In this document: positions 53,239 through 61,006 of the stretch, one piece after another
Layout: the number at the start of each line of letters is the position of its first letter
Position numbering within the stretch: the stretch's first letter is position 1
The notes under the pieces: generated by a model
The model's database searches: none
Seen by the model: only the letters and a program-made list of their open reading frames with translations
What the model was told of the DNA's origin: nothing
Position numbers and translations under genes: made by a program
NCBI GenBank assembly: GCA_963837775.1
Contig: CAWIOX010000018.1
Span: 124,001 to 188,000, forward strand
Length of the DNA stretch: 64,000 bases
Origin: CAWIOX01 sp963837775
GTDB taxonomy: Bacteria; Pseudomonadota; Gammaproteobacteria; Burkholderiales; Burkholderiaceae_D
Direction: 5' to 3'

Positions 53239-54788
53239 TCAGGCCAGGGCGCAGTGTCGCCGCCGAAATCCTGCGGGAAATGATTTAACGCAGACAATAC
53301 CGGGTACGGCGTCATGCCGCCCATCGCACACAGCGAACCGTTGAGCATCAGGTCGCACAAATCGCGCAGCAAGTGAATTTGCTGCGGACGGTTTTGGTTC
53401 GCGATGATCTGGTCGACCGCTTCCACGCCGCGCGTCGAGCCGATGCGGCACGGCGTGCATTTGCCGCAGGATTCCAGCGCGCAGAATTCCATCGCATAGC
53501 GCGCCTGCTGCGCCATATCGACGCTGTCATCGAACACGACGATGCCGCCATGTCCGACCGCCGCGCCGATCGCCGCGAACGACTCGTAATCCATCGCGGT
53601 GTCGAACTGCGATGCGGGCAGATACGCGCCCAGCGGGCCGCCGACCTGCACCGCGCGGATCGCGCGGCCGCTGGCAGTGCCGCCGCCGAAGTCGAACAGC
53701 AGCTCGCGCAAGGTAATGCCGAAGGCTTTTTCCACCAGCCCGCCGTGCCGGATATTGCCGGCCAGCTGGAACGGCAGCGTGCCGCGCGAACGGCCCATCC
53801 CGTAGTTCTGGTAAAAGGCCGCGCCGCGCGCGATGATCAGCGGCACCGCAGCCAGTGAAATCACATTGTTGATCACCGTCGGCTGGCCGAACAGGCCTTC
53901 GATCGCCGGCAGCGGCGGCTTGGCGCGCACGATGCCGCGCTTGCCTTCCAGGCTTTCCAGCAAGGCGGTTTCCTCGCCGCACACATACGCGCCTGCCGCC
54001 TTGCGCACCTCAAGCCCAAACGCATGGCCGGAGCCGAGGATGTCGGCGCCCAGATAGCCATGCTGGCACGCAATCGCAAGCGCCTCGTTCAGCACCGCGA
54101 TCGCATGCGGATATTCGGAGCGCACATAGATGTAACCTTGCGTCGCGCCGACCGCGAGGCCGGCAATGGTCATGCCCTCGATCAGCATGAACGGATCGTT
54201 TTCCATCACCATCCGGTCGGAAAACGTGCCTGAATCGCCTTCATCGGCGTTGCACACCACGTATTTTTGCGCGGCCTGCGCACCCAGCACGGTTTTCCAC
54301 TTGATGCCGGTCGGGAAAGCGGCGCCGCCGCGGCCGCGCAGTCCGGAGTCCGTCACTTCCTGCACCACCTCTGCCGCCTTCATGCCGACTGCGCGCCGCA
54401 GGCCGGCATAGCCTTCATGCGCGAGGTAGTCGTCCAGCGACAAGGGGTCGGTAATGCCGATGCGCGCGAAAGTCAGGCGCTCCTGATTTTTCAGGAAGGC
54501 AATTTCATCGGTCGCGCCGAGCGCCAGCGGATGGGCGCCGCCATGTGCAAAGCCGGCGTCGAACAAGCCTGCGACATCCTCAGGCGCAACCGGCCCATAC
54601 GCAATGCGGCCCTGCTCGGTCGCGACCTCGACCAAGGGCTCCAGCCAGAACATGCCGCGTGAACCGTTGCGCACGATGCGGATGTCGATGCCGCGCGCCT
54701 GCGCTTCGCTTGCGATCGCGGCGGCGACTTGATTCGCGCCCAGCGCCAGCGCGGTCGAATCACGCGGGACATAAATGGTGGTCGTCAT
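53239..54788 (-). CDS. fdsB: NAD-dependent formate dehydrogenase beta subunit
   Basis: The FMN- and NAD-binding subunit (about 515 residues). It shows a thioredoxin-like N-terminus, then the FMN/NAD site (GLRGRGGAAFPTGIKW), NADEGDSGTFSDR, GAGAYVCGEETALLESLEG-like AGAYVCGEETALLES and the 4Fe-4S motif ESCGKCTPCRIGSTRG. As written, the frame has no stop before fdsA and runs directly into it; a one-base shift near 53250 would end it at TGA 53239-53241. The start overlaps the fdsG stop by four bases. It reduces NAD with electrons from FdsA through FdsG. Confidence 0.85.
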
Positions 54789-55265
54789 ACTGCACCTCGT
54801 TTCGCGTCCAGCAGGCGGTTCAGCTTGTCAGGTGAAACGCGCGCATGCAGATCGTCGCCGATCATGATCGCCGGGCCGCATGCGCATAGTCCCAGGCAAT
54901 ACACCGGTTCCAGGGTGAAGGCGCGATCCGCGGTCGTTTCGTGAAAGTCGCATCCAAGCGCCGCTGTTGCATGCGCGGCCAAAGCATTTCCACCCATCGC
55001 CTGGCAAGCTTCGGCACGGCAAATCCGCAGCACATGCCGGCCCGGCGGCGTTTGCCGGAAATGGTGGTAATAAGTAATGACGCCATGCACCTCGGCGCGC
55101 GAGACGTTGAGTTCCTGCGCGATCAGCGGCACCGCCTGCGGACGGGATATAGCCGATTTTTTCCTGTATCCCGTGCAGGATAGGCAGCATCGCGCCGGGC
55201 ATCGCCTTGCGCTGCGCGACGATGGCCGCGACAGCATCCATGTCGAACGGTGTGTGCGTATTCAT
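54785..55265 (-). pseudogene. fdsG: NAD-dependent formate dehydrogenase gamma subunit, one frameshift
   Basis: A thioredoxin-like [2Fe-2S] subunit (about 160 codons) related to NuoE. N-terminal part: MNTHTPFDMDAVAAIVAQRK and LPILHGIQEKIGYIP. The frame breaks near 55148; the continuation is PQAVPLIAQELNVSRAEVHG. The four Fe-S cysteines are in CRAEACQAMGG and CLGLCACGP. The start at 55265 gives the correct N-terminus. It is the first gene of fdsGBACD; its promoter lies within 55266-55480. Confidence 0.85.
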
Positions 55266-55680
55266 GCGGATTCTCCTGCTAATGCTTGCGCTGCCGGCGG
55301 CGTAGCGGGCGCCGCAAGCGCGTGCTCCCCGGCCGGGAAATCGAAACAAGTCATGACTGTTTCCTCTTAAAAATAACCTGATTAATATGCTTTAAATTAC
55401 ATAATTAATTATGGTTATTGACGTTTTTGCGTAACTTATCACCACTGATTGAATTAATAAATAGGCTAAATTTTGCATAATTTATCAAGCGGCCATCAAC
55501 GCATAGTGAAAAATCGCCCCGGATATATCCATCCACAAGGCTGTCCTGCAAAATCGGCATGGACCTGACGCAAGGACTGTATCGCCCATAAAAAAACGCC
55601 AACCGGTGAAGGTTGGCGTTCTGTGTTCGATACAAAGCGGGCAGGGTGGGTGATCGGTGACCACCTGATGAAAATCCTGT
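55266..55680. other. fds promoter region and terminator of the adjacent ABC gene
   Basis: A 415-base gap. Near 55375-55480 it is AT-rich and has a perfect palindrome CATAATTAATTATG (55400-55413), a candidate site for an fds regulator. A terminator hairpin at 55591-55620 ends the minus-strand ABC ATPase gene. A short ORF overlapping the hairpin (55485-55688, minus) has no support. Confidence 0.5.
55591..55620 (-). terminator. Intrinsic terminator after the ABC ATPase gene
   Basis: AACGCCAACC (55595-55604) pairs with GGTTGGCGTT (55611-55620). On the minus strand the 3' arm is followed by a run of seven T, ending the gene at 55681. Nearly the same hairpin occurs at 57391-57416. Confidence 0.9.
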
Positions 55681-56406
55681 TCAGTCACCCAGCTCGATGA
55701 TGGCCGCCAGCGGCACAGCGCCGGGGGCTTGATAGTCGGCGATCACCCAGGCGCGCGCCGGATGCTCGGCCGCATCTTGCAGCAGCGCCATCACGAAGCC
55801 GGCCGACGCCTTGTCGAGCGCGGCAAACGGCTCGTCGAGCAGCGTCAGCGCGGCGCCCGACGCGAACGCTGCGGCCAGCCAGACTTTGCGCTTCGAGCCG
55901 GTCGACAGCATGTACAGAAACTTGTCCAGGTGCGGCGCCAGCGACAAGCCGTCAATCAGCTCGGCCAATAGCGGCTCGTCGAAAGCGGGATGGAGGCGCT
56001 GCACGGACTGGAAGTAATCGAGCGCGCTCATCCGGTCGAACGCATCCGAGCGCGGATCGGTCCGGAACACTTGCCCGCGGTACGCGTCCGGCTGCTGGTC
56101 CAGACGGACGCCGCCCAGCTCCAGCTGCCCGGCCGCGGCCGCCAGTTCGCCCGCCAGCAAGCGCAGCAGCGTGGTCTTGCCGCAGCCATCGCCGCCGCGC
56201 ACCAGCGTGACGCCGGGCGGGATGCGCGCCGACCAGTCGCTAAACAGCGCGCGCTGCGGGTAGTCGAAGCACAGGCCGCTGGCCTGCAGGACGGTTGCTG
56301 TGGTGTTGGCAGGATGTTCGATGGCGAGTCCCTCTTGGATGGCGAAAGTGCGACGGCCATTGTAGAAATGGCGGTCGCACTTTGTCAAACAGCATCCGGC
56401 GCTCAA
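55681..56406 (-). CDS. ABC-type ATPase domain protein
   Basis: An ATP-binding cassette protein of up to 241 residues. The Walker A reads GGDGCGKTTLLRLLAGE, the signature LSTGSKRKVWLAAAFASGAA, and Walker B LTLLDEPFAALDK. No membrane partner is adjacent. The start is uncertain: the first in-frame codon is TTG 56406, but its N-terminus looks unnatural. AGGGA precedes an ATC codon at 56322, and homology begins near TVLQASGLCFDYP. Resemblance is closest to heme-exporter (CcmA-like) and small ATPases. The function is not established. Confidence 0.75.
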   Translation of the reverse strand: MSAGCCLTKCDRHFYNGRRTFAIQEGLAIEHPANTTATVLQASGLCFDYPQRALFSDWSARIPPGVTLVRGGDGCGKTTLLRLLAGELAAAAGQLELGGVRLDQQPDAYRGQVFRTDPRSDAFDRMSALDYFQSVQRLHPAFDEPLLAELIDGLSLAPHLDKFLYMLSTGSKRKVWLAAAFASGAALTLLDEPFAALDKASAGFVMALLQDAAEHPARAWVIADYQAPGAVPLAAIIELGD

Positions 56407-56460
56407 GCCGGAGGTTTCCGGCAGCGGATTGACAGCCGGACAGCTCGCGGATGCCGCGCC

Positions 56461-57072
56461 TCAGTATTGGTTGTAGCGCTCGCGGCGATCATTGTGCATC
56501 ATCCGTTCCACATCAGCGCGCAATGCCGTCAATTCATCCCTTAATTGACGGCGCTCCTGCCAGGTGACGACGCCGTCGGACTTGAAACGGGCTTCGAGGC
56601 GTTCAATCTCGCGTTCCCTGCGATGCAATCTGCGCGCTTCACGTTCGGTCAGGCGGCCGGAGCGAACGCCTTCTTCAATCCGGTCGCGGATGCTGAATTC
56701 ACGATTGTCAATTCCCGGCGTATTGTCGGGCTGTTGCGCAACGACGCGGGGATTGGCGATTTTGCGTTCAACTTCAGCACGAAGTTCATCCAGATCCTGC
56801 CTTAATTGCTGACGCTCTTGTGGGGTTGCAGATCCATCCGACTTAAAGCGGTTTTCCCGCATTTGAATTTCGCGTTCGCGTCGATACAGAGCTTGCGCCT
56901 CAGACGGCGTAATGTGCCCGGATGCCAAGCCTTGTTGAATTCGCGCGCTGATCTCTTGCTGGGAGCGATCGATACCAGGCGTATTTGTATTTTGCGCCAT
57001 CGCCGGCGACATGCCGATGCCAGCAAACAAGGCAGAAACTAACAGGGAACCAGCAATCAATTTCGTTTTCAT
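56461..57072 (-). CDS. Secreted protein with two internal repeats
   Basis: A 203-residue exported protein with a signal peptide ending near AMAQ. The mature part consists of two homologous units of about 70 residues, each with NTPGID, a SGxLTxxEA-type turn (SGHITPSEAQALYRREREIQ; SGRLTEREARRLHRREREIE), RFKSDG and an ERxxLR helix (QERQQLRQDLDELRAEVERK; QERRQLRDELTALRADVERM). This is a helical tandem-repeat protein, Arg/Glu-rich. The family is not recognised. It is a single gene on the minus strand. Confidence 0.8.
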   Translation of the reverse strand: MKTKLIAGSLLVSALFAGIGMSPAMAQNTNTPGIDRSQQEISARIQQGLASGHITPSEAQALYRREREIQMRENRFKSDGSATPQERQQLRQDLDELRAEVERKIANPRVVAQQPDNTPGIDNREFSIRDRIEEGVRSGRLTEREARRLHRREREIERLEARFKSDGVVTWQERRQLRDELTALRADVERMMHNDRRERYNQY

Positions 57073-57523
57073 ATCGATTTTCCTATCTTGTTGATGGATG
57101 GATAAATAACGTATAAAGCAATTTGACCAGAAGCCTTGTCAGCATTATTTTTTTATTGCTGACACAATTGATATTGAATACCAAACAACAATTTCCGGAC
57201 ATGCTGAATCAGTAACAGCAGTAAGCAGATGTATCTGCGGCGACCTGATTGATTCGCCGTGTGGCTGTAGTAGTGAAGATAGTGCAAATGCTCCTGCGGC
57301 TCTGTGCGCTAGCCAACAAAGCGCTGGGCGCCGGACGCCGGCCAGTCACGGCTGCGTTCCGCGCGGCTCGCATCGCATTGCGCAAACAAAAACGCCAACC
57401 GGCGAAGGTTGGCGTTTGGTATCAGGCGGGCCCGGTGGATGCCTGGTTTAATGGGGGGTATAAGTAGGAATGCTGGCTCTGCCGCATGATTTCATTGGGC
57501 TTTTAAAAATACATGGGGCAGTA
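57073..57523. other. Gene-free gap with a terminator and a 67-nt element
   Basis: About 450 bases between two minus-strand genes. It contains a terminator hairpin at 57391-57416 and most of a 67-nt GTAT element at 57458-57524. I see nothing else in the rest; short frames have no codon bias or start signals. Confidence 0.5.
57391..57416 (-). terminator. Terminator-like hairpin, near-copy of that at 55595
   Basis: AACGCCAACC pairs with GGTTGGCGTT around GGCGAA; on the minus strand TTTTTG follows. It probably ends the LysR gene transcript and repeats the 55595-55620 hairpin with only the loop changed. Confidence 0.75.
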
Positions 57524-57524
57524 T
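57458..57524 (+). repeat. 67-nt GTAT-to-GTAT element, copy 6
   Basis: Begins GTATAAGTAGGAATGCTGGC, has TGCCGCATG, the core ATTTCATTGGGCTTTTAAAA and ATACATGGGGCAGTAT, 67 nt. Its last base overlaps the LysR stop codon. It shares its last half with copy 2 at 8933-8999. Confidence 0.8.
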
Positions 57525-58480
57525 TATTTCTGCTCGGCAGCGTCAAGACCCGATCCCGGAAACAGGGTTTCCATATACGCCGGGGCCTGGGCCACGATGA
57601 ATTGCTTGAATGCGTTGGCGGCCGGACTCAGCAGCTTGTTGGCCAAGTGCAGCACATACCAGGTGCGCATGATGGGCAAGCCTTTCACATCGAGCACAAC
57701 CAGATTGCCGGTCTGGTATTCCAGCGCGATCGTGTGCAGGGAAATGAAAGCCAGCCCCATGCCCGCCATGACCGCCTGTTTGATCGATTCGTTGCTGGTC
57801 ATTACCTGCGTAATCGGCGGGCTCAATTCCTGTTCCGTGAAAAACAGTTCCATCGCGTAGCGCGTACCCGATCCCGATTCGCGCGTGATGAAGCCTTCGT
57901 TGGCCAGTTGTTCCCGGGTGATGCGCTTCTTGCCGGCGAGCGGGTGGTCAGGCGCGGCAATGATCGCATGCGGATGTTTGGCGAACGCCTCCGCGATGAC
58001 CGGAATGCGGGCCGGCGGGCGTCCCATGATCGCGATATCGATCTGATTGTTTTCCAGTTGGCTGATCACGCTTTCACGATTCGCGATCGAGACATCCAGC
58101 TCGATCTCCGGATGCTGGCTGTGAAACTGCGCGATCAGCTTGGGCGCGAAATAGCGGGTGGTGGTGACCAGGCCGATGGTCACCTTGCCATGGCGCACGC
58201 CAGTCAACGCATCCATTTCTTCGCTGGCTTCGCGCATGGTTTGCGCAATGCGCTGCACATAGGGCAGCAGCGTTTCGCCGGCGCGGGTCAGATGCAGCTT
58301 GCGCCCGCGTTTCTCGAACAAGGCTGTCCCGGCGCTTTCGGCAAGCTGGGTCATTTGCATCGATACCGCAGGCTGGGTCAGGTGCAGGATTTTTGCCGTC
58401 TGGACAAAACTCAACTGTTCCGCAGCCGTCAGGAAAATCTGCAGTTGTCGCAAAGTGGCGTGACGCAAGGCTTCCGACAT
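57524..58480 (-). CDS. LysR-family transcriptional regulator
   Basis: A 318-residue LysR-type regulator. The N-terminal helix-turn-helix reads RHATLRQLQIFLTAAEQLSF and LTQPAVSMQMTQLAE; the effector domain (about 95-300) has GKVTIGLVTTTRYFAPKLIA. It resembles CbbR-like members. It is divergent from the glutamate mutase operon, so it probably controls it. The stop codon overlaps the end of a 67-nt repeat on the opposite strand. Confidence 0.85.
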   Translation of the reverse strand: MSEALRHATLRQLQIFLTAAEQLSFVQTAKILHLTQPAVSMQMTQLAESAGTALFEKRGRKLHLTRAGETLLPYVQRIAQTMREASEEMDALTGVRHGKVTIGLVTTTRYFAPKLIAQFHSQHPEIELDVSIANRESVISQLENNQIDIAIMGRPPARIPVIAEAFAKHPHAIIAAPDHPLAGKKRITREQLANEGFITRESGSGTRYAMELFFTEQELSPPITQVMTSNESIKQAVMAGMGLAFISLHTIALEYQTGNLVVLDVKGLPIMRTWYVLHLANKLLSPAANAFKQFIVAQAPAYMETLFPGSGLDAAEQK

Positions 58481-58943
58481 GGTGGCTTAGCAAAATGGAC
58501 GATCGCTAATTCTACTTGCTGTGGTTCCGGATCTTGCAAAAACAATGGAAAAACTTGCTGCCGGATTCCGTGTATTTCCGGGAAAAATGCTCGCGCAGAA
58601 ATATTCCAAGCAGGTCAAGGCAGCCCGTTTCTGCGCCCGCGAAGGGTGTTGTTTTTTGGCTTATGTATAAGTAACTCTTACTTTTAAAAGATTTAAAGTA
58701 ATTAATTTTGACTTATACTCAGCGCCAATTAACGCAACCCAATACACAACCATGCGCAACAGGCAGCTTCAGATCGATCATAAAACAAGCACACTCCGGC
58801 GCCGGCCAGGCCATCAAGTGCGTGATCCGATCTTGCTCAAGTCCGCTGCCCGTCCCAGGGTCATGCAATAGGGATATGCATCGTTGCGCGTCAATTCGCC
58901 GCCGGCGAACCTCGCTTCAATATCAACTTCTCAGGAAAAACAA
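58481..58943. other. Divergent promoter and long leader of the methylaspartate operon
   Basis: About 463 gene-free bases. Palindromes CTTATGTATAAG (58660-58671) and CTTTTAAAAG (58681-58690) and an AT-rich stretch around 58690-58720 mark the likely regulator site and promoter. A leader of some 200 bases precedes glmS. I looked for a cobalamin riboswitch, which would suit this B12-dependent enzyme, but saw no B12 box. Confidence 0.5.
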
Positions 58944-59366
58944 ATGGACGGATTAACCGTAGTGCTCGGTGTTATCGGTGCAGATTGCCACGCTGTCGGA
59001 AACAAGATCATCGATCACGTACTCAGCGAGCAAGGCATCAAGGTGGTCAACCTCGGCGTGATGGTGAGCCAGGATGAGTTCATTGACGCCGCCATCGAAA
59101 CCGGCGCCGGTGCGATCCTGGTGTCGTCGATCTATGGCCACGGCGAGATCGACTGCATCGGCTTTCGCGGCCGTTGCATCGAGCGCGGCGTGGAAAACAT
59201 GGTGCTGTACGTCGGCGGCAACCTGGTCATCGGCAAGCGCCCGTTCGAAGAAGTCGAAGCGCTCTTCATCGAAATGGGGTTTGACCGCGTCTTCTCTCCG
59301 AAAACCAGCTTGCTCGATGTGGTCCAGTTCCTGAAGGACGACGTCGCGGCTGCCTTGGTCGCATGA
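58944..59366 (+). CDS. glmS: Glutamate mutase (methylaspartate mutase) subunit S
   Basis: The 140-residue cobalamin-binding subunit of glutamate mutase. The B12-ligand motif is GADCHAVGNKI with D14 and H16, followed by SSIYGHGE and YVGGNLVIGK. It joins subunit E to convert L-glutamate to L-threo-3-methylaspartate. The start at 58944 is supported by AGGA eight bases upstream and by the family N-terminus; a longer frame is not. The stop overlaps mutL by four bases. Confidence 0.95.
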   Translation: MDGLTVVLGVIGADCHAVGNKIIDHVLSEQGIKVVNLGVMVSQDEFIDAAIETGAGAILVSSIYGHGEIDCIGFRGRCIERGVENMVLYVGGNLVIGKRPFEEVEALFIEMGFDRVFSPKTSLLDVVQFLKDDVAAALVA

Positions 59367-60757
59367 TCACGGTTTCCATCGACATCGGTTCCACCTGGAC
59401 CAAGGGCGCGGCGTTCCGGCTGGTGGGCACCGAGCTGGAACTGCAGCGTCGCGCGGTTTGCCCGACCACGGTGCACAACCTGGCCGAGGGCTTCTTCCGG
59501 GTACTCGATGAACTGGTCGGGCAGGCGGACGCCGCCGGGCGGGTGCGCAGCGGCGACATCAAGCTCTGTTATTCGTCTTCGGCCAAGGGCGGCTTGGCGG
59601 TCGCAGCGCTCGGCATCGTGCCTGAGATCACGCTGGAAACGGCCAAGGTGGCCGCGTATTCGGCCGGCGCCAAATTGACGCGGGTGTTGTCGTACCGGCT
59701 GACGCGCTCGGATATCCGCGCGCTGGAAGAAAACCCGCCCGACATCCTGCTGTTTGCCGGCGGCACCGACGGCGGCAACAGCGACTATGTGCTGAGCAAT
59801 GCCCAGGCGCTGGCGCAGTCCACGCTCGCATGCTCGATCGTTTATGCGGGCAACCGCTCGGTACGCGACGAGGTGTCCGAACTGCTGGCGCACAAGGACT
59901 TCGTGGCGGTCGACAATCTGCTGCCCGAGATCGATACACCCAATCCCGAACCGGCACGCGAGGCGATGCGGGCGATCTTCCTGTCCAAGATCGTCAAGGG
60001 CAAGGGACTGGACAGCATCATAGCGCGCACCGGCGCAGAGCCTTTGCCCACGCCTTATGCGGTGTACGAATACGCGAAGCAGATCCGGCGTTGTGTCCCG
60101 GCCTGGGGCGAGTTCATCCTGCTCGACATGGGCGGCGCCACCACCGACGTGTACTCCGCCCACCGCGAGTCGCCGAGCGGCGGCACCGTGTTGCGCGGTT
60201 TGCCGGAGCCCGAAGTCAAGCGCACGGTGGAAGGCGACCTGGGATTGCGGGTGTCGGCCGCCGCCGCTGCCGAATCGGGCAAGGCGCTGGTCGCCGCGGC
60301 GCTGGACCACAGTGAACCGCAACTGGCGGAGTTTGCCGCCTACATCGAGCGCGTCTCGCTGCAGCCGGACTATTTGCCCGAAGACCAGCAGGGACGCGCG
60401 TTCGATGCGATTCTGGCCGGCGCTTGCGTCGCCCATGCCTGTGTCCGTCATGCGGGGCGCAGCTACGAAGTCTTCACGCCGGATGGCATGGTGCGGGTGC
60501 AAACAGGGCGTGACCTGACGCAAGTGCCGCGCGTCATCGGCTCCGGCGGTTGGCTCTCGAAGGTAGCGACTTTCGATCCCGGCCCGTGGCTGTCGCAGAT
60601 GCTGGTAGACGCCAAAGGCAAGGCGGTGCTGGTGCCGACCAGGGTCGACTATTACCGCGATGAAGACTATCTGATCCCGCTGCTGGCCAATGTCGCCCAG
60701 GAGTTTCCCGAAGCCGCCGCCCGAGCCGGTATCCGCTCGCTTGTCCGTCACAACTGA
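59363..60757 (+). CDS. mutL: Glutamate mutase accessory protein MutL
   Basis: A 464-residue ASKHA-fold ATPase (MutL/GlmL) that reactivates glutamate mutase, not related to the mismatch repair protein. The phosphate-binding region reads VSIDIGSTWTKGAAF and the later motif LLDMGGATTDVYSA. It overlaps glmS by ATGA. A MITE follows immediately and separates it from glmE. Confidence 0.9.
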   Translation: MITVSIDIGSTWTKGAAFRLVGTELELQRRAVCPTTVHNLAEGFFRVLDELVGQADAAGRVRSGDIKLCYSSSAKGGLAVAALGIVPEITLETAKVAAYSAGAKLTRVLSYRLTRSDIRALEENPPDILLFAGGTDGGNSDYVLSNAQALAQSTLACSIVYAGNRSVRDEVSELLAHKDFVAVDNLLPEIDTPNPEPAREAMRAIFLSKIVKGKGLDSIIARTGAEPLPTPYAVYEYAKQIRRCVPAWGEFILLDMGGATTDVYSAHRESPSGGTVLRGLPEPEVKRTVEGDLGLRVSAAAAAESGKALVAAALDHSEPQLAEFAAYIERVSLQPDYLPEDQQGRAFDAILAGACVAHACVRHAGRSYEVFTPDGMVRVQTGRDLTQVPRVIGSGGWLSKVATFDPGPWLSQMLVDAKGKAVLVPTRVDYYRDEDYLIPLLANVAQEFPEAAARAGIRSLVRHN

Positions 60758-60769
60758 AGAGTATTAAAC

Positions 60770-61001
60770 CTAGATTCCTCAGTTGGACTGGTGTGAGTGT
60801 GCGTTTTTCCGGCTTTCTGGCTAGGCGTGACGACGACGCAGACTGCATTCTGCTAGGAGGAACAACGAAGCCAGGGAGCCGGAAAAACGTGCAATCGCGC
60901 CTGTAGCGCTCTCACCCAAACGGTGAACTGTTTAACCATAAGAAATATCAATTAATTCATGAACTTATCGAAATCAACAAGCGGTCAACTGAGGAATCTA
61001 G
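60770..61001. mobile_element. MITE-like element, copy B (inside the glm operon)
   Basis: A second 224-bp copy (60774-60997) of the element at 49245-49476, in inverted orientation, again between CTAG repeats. The same TIRs and internal hairpin (CGTTTTTCCGGCT / AGCCGGAAAAACG) are present. The glmE ATG lies six bases beyond its right CTAG. The GAGGAA of its terminal repeat (60991-60996) is the only good ribosome-binding site for glmE. Confidence 0.85.
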
Positions 61002-61006
61002 GTTAA

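Noticed and set aside
55485..55688. 67-codon minus-strand frame after the ABC ATPase
   Set aside because: It includes the terminator hairpin and an alternative start within the previous gene's end; no homology or ribosome-binding site.
57073..57390. Short frames between the repeat protein and the LysR gene
   Set aside because: No codon bias, ribosome-binding site or conserved motif.
58719..58943. Possible cobalamin riboswitch in front of glutamate mutase
   Set aside because: No recognisable B12 box or conserved stem arrangement was found despite a suitable leader length.
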